25,043 nt of DNA from the IMG/VR virus record IMGVR_UViG_3300032285_002481, positions 1 through 25,043 of that record; one strand, given 5' to 3'. Shown here piece by piece: positions 21,280 through 25,043 of this stretch; positions within the stretch are counted from its first letter, which is position 1; every line of letters starts with the position of its first letter. The translations under genes and the position numbers were made by a program. Source of the DNA: a virus. The notes under the pieces were generated by a model that searched no databases, was not told the origin of the DNA, and was given only the letters and a program-made list of their open reading frames with translations.

Positions 21280-23778
21280 TTAACTAAAGAATGACTCTAG
21301 GCTGCTACGCTGTTCCGTATCCCAGCCGATGATCTCTAGGATCGACTTGATGGGATCGAGGAATGCCTTTTCGAATTGCATATTATAATCGACATACCGA
21401 TGGAGATCTAGTTCCTTGGGTAGGTCTTCGGCGACCGAGATCACCGTGTCGCCTAGAATGTTGGGCGTCTTGAGATAGGCGAACTTGATCTTATCGCCGT
21501 CGCCAATCAGAGGATATTTACGGGTCAAACCCTTACGGTTCAACAGATCGTTATACAGCAGAGCTCCCTTCACGTGAATGGGAGTCCCTTTGATGTAGAT
21601 CGTCGAACGATCCTTATACTTATTGAGACCCTTCATACCACGCGGGAAAGCCACGTCTTCAAAAGGCAGCTGCATGAACCTTTCCTTGAAGTCAGCGATA
21701 TATTTTTGAACCATCGCCTCATCGCCGTTCATGATGAGCTTGATGGCTTCCTTGATGCTAGACCTACAAGCTTTCGGAGTTGAAGACCTAACAGCCTCGA
21801 TGCCTTGAATCTTCAGCTGAGGTTCGTTGTACTGCACGCCTTCAATGTTCCAGGCATTGAGAATATACATCTTCTTACCGCGCCAGATGCCCTTGTCCGC
21901 GATGGTCTCTCGCTTCATAAACATCTTTTGCTGGTACGCATTCATATAATCCGCAAGCTCTTCGTAGGACTTGTTGATAACTTTCTGAATCTTTTGCTCG
22001 CAGAAAGCGTCAATTGCCTTTACAATCTCAATAGTGTCGTCTGATTCAACCAGACGCGAGAGAGGCTCCATGTTGACGTAAATCGAATCAGTATCGGAAG
22101 CGATGACGTAGTCAACCTTATCCGTCTTGAGAACTCGGTTGAGATACTCGTTCATCTTGCGCTCGATCCAGCGGATAGAAAGCTGACCCGACATAGTGAT
22201 CGCCTCAGCCATATCAAAGCTGAACCACCTGAAATATTCGTTACCCAGAGCGCCGTAGGCTGAGTTTAGCTGAATCTTTTTAGCAAGCTGCAGATTGTGA
22301 TACCTAGAGATATCGTTACCGATCAGCCTACGCTCCTCGATCTTTTCCTTCGGCGTGTTCTCAAGCAGCTGCTTGGCTTCAAGCATCTTCTTCTTATATT
22401 CAACACGATCGTTATACATCTTTTCCATAAGCGCAGGCAGGAAACCCTGCTTGTCTTTCCGGAACTTTACGCCATTCGCTGCCACTGCGTGCGGACCTTC
22501 AATGACCGCATAACCTTCAACCAGAGACTCAACGACAGGAAAGAAAGGTTCCTTCTCGACGATCATCTCGGGGCTGATATTGTACTGCATGATGAGGTGA
22601 GGATAAAGGCTGTTCAGGTCGAAGGAAACGACCCACTTGCTCATACCGATCTTTGGTTCCTTGACGTAACCACCGACCAGATTATCGTAGTTCGCTGTCT
22701 TTTTGAACTGATGGATCACGATGTTACGATCAAGAAGATAGTTGTGAATGATCACATCCCATGGGCGAACGGTCGTCATCGTATCAGCGTAGTTGACTTT
22801 GGCATCATACGCGAAGGCAATCACCTGTTCGATGAACTTGAGCTTCTCCTCGAGCATATCGATCAGCGTAACGTCGTGCACGTTATAATCATAGAACTTC
22901 TGGGGATTTTGAACGTACAGCTCATTCAGAGAACCGTACTCGGAATAGTCGAGCTTCTTAGACCCGAGCTCTTTTTCTGCAATGTTATCGAGCCTATAGC
23001 TCTCCTGCATCTCAAATTTGAACTTTCTATAAAGATTCAGGTAGTCAAGAACGTTGACACCAGCAGGAGTGTACGTTTGGTTCTCTCGCCCGCGAACCTC
23101 AATCTTACGTTCCTCAAGGATACCCCAAGGCGAAAGCTTCTTGGCTTCGTTCTGACCCAAGACAACGTTGATTCGGTTGACCAGATAGGGAATGTCGAAG
23201 AACTCGATGTTCCAACCCGTCACGATATCCGGAAGGTAACGACCAGACTGCCAGATCTTCAGGAAGTTGCTAAGAAGGTGCCACTCATCCTTGCACTTGA
23301 TGTAGTGAACGCCATCGGCTGGCGTGTAATCCTTCATACCAAACAACACCTTCTCACCCTTACGACTGAGAGTGATAGCGGTTACTTCCTTGTCTGCCTT
23401 TTCGATGTCGGGAAATCCGTCCGACGAATCAGTTTCGATGTCGATACCGATGATGTTGATCTGCGATGTGTCATACTTCATATCGCCATGAAACTTATCA
23501 TGAATGAAGAGGTACTGGAAGTTCGTCAACCCGTAGATGTCGTAGTTCGAAACTTCCTCATACCTCTTGATGAAATCCCTCGCATCGGAAATCGATTCAA
23601 AATCCATCCTGTTGACAGGCTTGCCGGCGAGGGTCTTGTATTTTGTGTTGGTCTTTCCGTCCGAGGGAACGAACATGTATGGCTTGTAGTTGATTACGTC
23701 GGCGATCCGACGACCATCCTTGTAGCCACGGAGATAGACTTTATCCCCTCGCGAAAAAACATTGGTGTAGAAAAACAT
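21280..23778 (-). CDS. 43: DNA polymerase, family B, T4 gp43-like
   Basis: This is the replicative polymerase with 3'-5' proofreading. The exonuclease motifs are intact: ExoI D113-I-E115 (GIDIETDS), ExoII WNIEFFDIPYL and ExoIII YNVHDVTLI. The polymerase motifs are motif A DLNSLYPHLIM, motif B KKIQLNSAYGALGN and motif C ASDTDSIYVN. The C-terminus (SLESFFS) resembles the gp43 clamp-binding tail (SLDFLF-type). Length is 832 residues, shorter than T4's ~898. It is uninterrupted, with no intron, intein or split as known in some relatives. GAGG precedes the ATG by 6 bases, with a strong sigma70 promoter upstream. Confidence 0.97.
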   Translation of the reverse strand: MFFYTNVFSRGDKVYLRGYKDGRRIADVINYKPYMFVPSDGKTNTKYKTLAGKPVNRMDFESISDARDFIKRYEEVSNYDIYGLTNFQYLFIHDKFHGDMKYDTSQINIIGIDIETDSSDGFPDIEKADKEVTAITLSRKGEKVLFGMKDYTPADGVHYIKCKDEWHLLSNFLKIWQSGRYLPDIVTGWNIEFFDIPYLVNRINVVLGQNEAKKLSPWGILEERKIEVRGRENQTYTPAGVNVLDYLNLYRKFKFEMQESYRLDNIAEKELGSKKLDYSEYGSLNELYVQNPQKFYDYNVHDVTLIDMLEEKLKFIEQVIAFAYDAKVNYADTMTTVRPWDVIIHNYLLDRNIVIHQFKKTANYDNLVGGYVKEPKIGMSKWVVSFDLNSLYPHLIMQYNISPEMIVEKEPFFPVVESLVEGYAVIEGPHAVAANGVKFRKDKQGFLPALMEKMYNDRVEYKKKMLEAKQLLENTPKEKIEERRLIGNDISRYHNLQLAKKIQLNSAYGALGNEYFRWFSFDMAEAITMSGQLSIRWIERKMNEYLNRVLKTDKVDYVIASDTDSIYVNMEPLSRLVESDDTIEIVKAIDAFCEQKIQKVINKSYEELADYMNAYQQKMFMKRETIADKGIWRGKKMYILNAWNIEGVQYNEPQLKIQGIEAVRSSTPKACRSSIKEAIKLIMNGDEAMVQKYIADFKERFMQLPFEDVAFPRGMKGLNKYKDRSTIYIKGTPIHVKGALLYNDLLNRKGLTRKYPLIGDGDKIKFAYLKTPNILGDTVISVAEDLPKELDLHRYVDYNMQFEKAFLDPIKSILEIIGWDTEQRSSLESFFS

Positions 23779-23804
23779 GCGCCACCTCTTTCATTCATCA
23801 TATC

Positions 23805-23833
23805 AGTATAACCCGGATGGCGCGAAAAGTCAA
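23805..23833 (-). promoter_or_regulatory. Sigma70-type early promoter for DNA polymerase
   Basis: Minus-strand TTGACT (23828-23833), a 17-base spacer and TATACT (23805-23810) lie 27 bases before the polymerase ATG. The -35 box overlaps the endolysin stop codon, the same layout as the uvsX promoter. Confidence 0.83.
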
Positions 23834-24444
23834 ACGAATATATGCAGTGCCTCGCTATAATGAGCCTGACGATCCGCAAGACCAATTGTGCCTCCGTTGA
23901 TTTTCTTTGTGGCTGCTACCACGTCTCCTCTGTCGGCAATCTCATTCAATCCGTTCTTAGACCAGAACCAAGCAGCCGACATAGCGGCACCTTCTGGTGT
24001 TGAAAGATATTCGACAGCTTCTTCAACACTCATGCCCATATCGTTGGCAAAACGAGCGTAGTTGTCGTGTCCGGTTAGCTGAATCAAACCACGACCACGA
24101 TAACGATACCCGTCACCACTTGACTCCGGACCGTTACCCATTCTGTTGGCGTAAACCCTGTTAGCGATCTTTTCAGGGTTTCTAGCATACGCATTCGGAT
24201 CAACGTCCCTGAAATAGCGAGGGAACACTACCGGAAGACGTTCTGCTCTGTAGTTTAGATTCTCTTGAATCTGCGTAAGACCGCCAGACTCGTGACCCAC
24301 CTGAGCCATAAACATGGCAATTCTGTCAGGAGTGTTAATCTGGAAATGTTGCAACGCATTGTTGAGCGGTTCGACGTAACGATCGATAACGTTCGCTGGC
24401 GTATGGTCAAAAAACTTGGCTAGTTGTTCTCTTGAAACAAGCAT
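23830..24444 (-). CDS. Endolysin, glycoside hydrolase family 19 (chitinase/lysozyme-like)
   Basis: It hydrolyses the glycan backbone of peptidoglycan for lysis. The 204 residues carry the GH19 pattern: GHESGG with catalytic E52, a second acid at E61 (QENLNYRAERL), and YRGRGLIQLTGHDNYARF near residue 115-130. The end (KKINGGTIGLADRQAHYSEAL) is also typical. No signal peptide or membrane segment is seen, so a holin is needed; none lies next to it. The candidate membrane proteins at 3842-4198 and 13693-13989 are far off. It is unusual for a lysis gene to sit directly before the polymerase promoter. An AGGAG 8 bases before ATG supports the start. Confidence 0.93.
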   Translation of the reverse strand: MLVSREQLAKFFDHTPANVIDRYVEPLNNALQHFQINTPDRIAMFMAQVGHESGGLTQIQENLNYRAERLPVVFPRYFRDVDPNAYARNPEKIANRVYANRMGNGPESSGDGYRYRGRGLIQLTGHDNYARFANDMGMSVEEAVEYLSTPEGAAMSAAWFWSKNGLNEIADRGDVVAATKKINGGTIGLADRQAHYSEALHIFV

Positions 24445-24464
24445 GATGTTCTCCTAACAAATAA

Positions 24465-24482
24465 GGGGAGCCGAAGCTCCCC
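24465..24482 (-). terminator. UUCG hairpin before the endolysin gene
   Basis: On the minus strand a 7-bp stem GGGGAGC/GCTCCCC closes a TTCG tetraloop, followed by TTATTTGTT. Such C(UUCG)G hairpins are frequent intergenic terminators or RNA-stability elements in T4. The T-run is weak, so read-through into endolysin is likely. Confidence 0.65.
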
Positions 24483-24491
24483 ATACTTATA

Positions 24492-24680
24492 TTAGCGACA
24501 CACGCGATGGTCTCTCATATTTTTAGCCAACGCTATAACGTCGGTTCTAGAGATACCCATGTCTCTCAACTCCAACTCAGACATTCGGTTGAGATCGTTC
24601 ATTTCCTTGTTGAAGGAAATGGTGTTTCTAACCCACTCAACTGATCTACCAGCCAAACGAGTTATAAGGTTTGAAAACAT
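24492..24680 (-). CDS. DUF1127 family small protein (62 aa)
   Basis: The C-terminal half (NDLNRMSELELRDMGISRTDVIALAKNM) is the DUF1127 signature 'L..LSD.EL.DIG(L/I)(S/T)R.D(I/V)'. The N-terminal half (MFSNLITRLAGRSVEWVRNTI) is the usual amphipathic helix. DUF1127 proteins are bacterial, abundant in Alphaproteobacteria and Rhizobiales; some are reported to affect RNA turnover and metabolic adaptation. The protein is normal in length. The ATG follows the heat-shock gene by 5 bases with GGAG just upstream, so it is co-transcribed with it. It is probably a host-derived gene used to alter host physiology. Confidence 0.85.
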   Translation of the reverse strand: MFSNLITRLAGRSVEWVRNTISFNKEMNDLNRMSELELRDMGISRTDVIALAKNMRDHRVCR

Positions 24681-24685
24681 TTTAT

Positions 24686-25043
24686 TTACTCCGAAAGGAA
24701 TTGCTTCTTTGTCTCTGCGGCTGAATCAACAGCATCAACGATATCGATCTTCTTTGGCTTCTTTGATTCAGGAATCACATGCTCCAGCCAAACTTTGAGC
24801 ATACCATTGACGAGATTAGCGTTGTTGATCTCAATGTTATCTGCCAGAGTGAACTGGCGAGTAAATCCGCGATCAGCAATACCCTTGTGGAGATATGAAG
24901 TCGCGTAATCTCCGTTGGGGTCGCCAGAAATCTTACCCTTGATAAGAAGCTTGTTGTTTTCAAGAGTCAGCTCGATATCCTGCTTGGCGAAACCAGCAAC
25001 AGCCATTTCGATGACGTACTTGTTTTCGTCAGTCTTCTTCAGG
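24686..25043 (-). CDS. Small heat-shock protein, Hsp20/IbpA family, 5' end outside window
   Basis: The open frame continues to the right edge (LKKTDENKYVIEMAVAGFAKQDIELTLENNKLLIKG), giving about 119 visible residues. This is the alpha-crystallin domain of IbpA-type chaperones. The A-G-F motif, the beta-strands ending in FTRQFTLADNIEI and the 'NANLVNGMLKVWLEHVIPE' strand with conserved G-x-L are all seen. The C-terminus has the I-x-I-type anchor in KPKKIDIVD. The N-terminal arm lies beyond the window. Such chaperones hold unfolding proteins; sHSPs are reported in cyanophages and other T4-like phages, where they may assist virion protein folding. Confidence 0.95.
   Translation of the reverse strand, partial: LKKTDENKYVIEMAVAGFAKQDIELTLENNKLLIKGKISGDPNGDYATSYLHKGIADRGFTRQFTLADNIEINNANLVNGMLKVWLEHVIPESKKPKKIDIVDAVDSAAETKKQFLSE

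Noticed and set aside
22297-23811. 504-residue plus-strand open frame opposite the polymerase gene
   Set aside because: It is antisense to a fully conserved gp43 gene, has no recognisable domain, and is explained by codon bias of the sense strand.

Overview
The window is part of a T4-like myovirus genome. Every gene I can support lies on the minus strand, so transcription runs right to left. The replication genes are T4-type: gp43 family-B polymerase, UvsX recombinase, gp41 helicase and gp61 primase. They sit beside a class Ia ribonucleotide reductase and a ThyX thymidylate synthase, a mix I associate from memory with marine or cyanophage-like T4 relatives and with T4-like phages of rhizobia. 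A DUF1127 protein at 24492-24680 points weakly to an alphaproteobacterial host. No integrase, IS element, CRISPR array or convincing tRNA is seen, and no gene-free stretch exceeds about 150 bases.

Right part (25043 down to 18129): a partial small heat-shock protein, a DUF1127 protein, a GH19 endolysin, DNA polymerase, a small conserved protein, UvsX, a small protein, helicase gp41 and another small protein. Polymerase and UvsX are each preceded by a near-consensus sigma70 promoter (TTGACT, 17 bases, TATACT or TATAAT) whose -35 box overlaps the stop codon of the upstream gene. This block ends in a structured untranslated stretch (18014-18128) and a strong symmetric intrinsic terminator (17983-18020).

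Middle part (17979 down to 3842): late genes, with T4-type late promoter boxes (TATAAATA) at 17972-17979, 15185-15192 and 9758-9765, a weaker one at 8764-8771, and a possible one inside a gene at 4450-4457. The first half looks like a capsid-interior cassette. It holds a protein of unknown function with a faint nuclease-like pattern, a 660-residue fusion of a KxDG ligase-like domain with a nucleotidylyltransferase domain, a DUF6321-like Cys/Lys-rich protein, a small basic protein, a membrane-anchored coiled coil, a Dps-type ferritin and an 1161-residue modular basic/acidic protein. Three of these begin with peptides resembling the T4 capsid-targeting sequence and ending in an (I/L)-x-E site. 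The second half encodes a probable virion structural protein, a 1322-residue repetitive tail-fibre-like protein, a conserved T4-like small protein, a 56-residue basic peptide and a coiled-coil protein with one C-terminal membrane segment.

Left part (3833 down to 1): an early-type promoter (-35 TTGCTT, -10 TATAAT) drives primase, two tiny genes, thyX and nrdA. They are joined by 4-base ATGA or TAATG overlaps, and nrdA runs off the left edge. This block supplies primers and dNTPs to the replisome encoded on the right.

The most interesting possibility is that the late cassette makes a set of proteins packed in the head with the DNA and perhaps injected, including an uncharacterised ligase/NMNAT-like fusion enzyme, a Dps and a polyprotein-like chain of basic modules.
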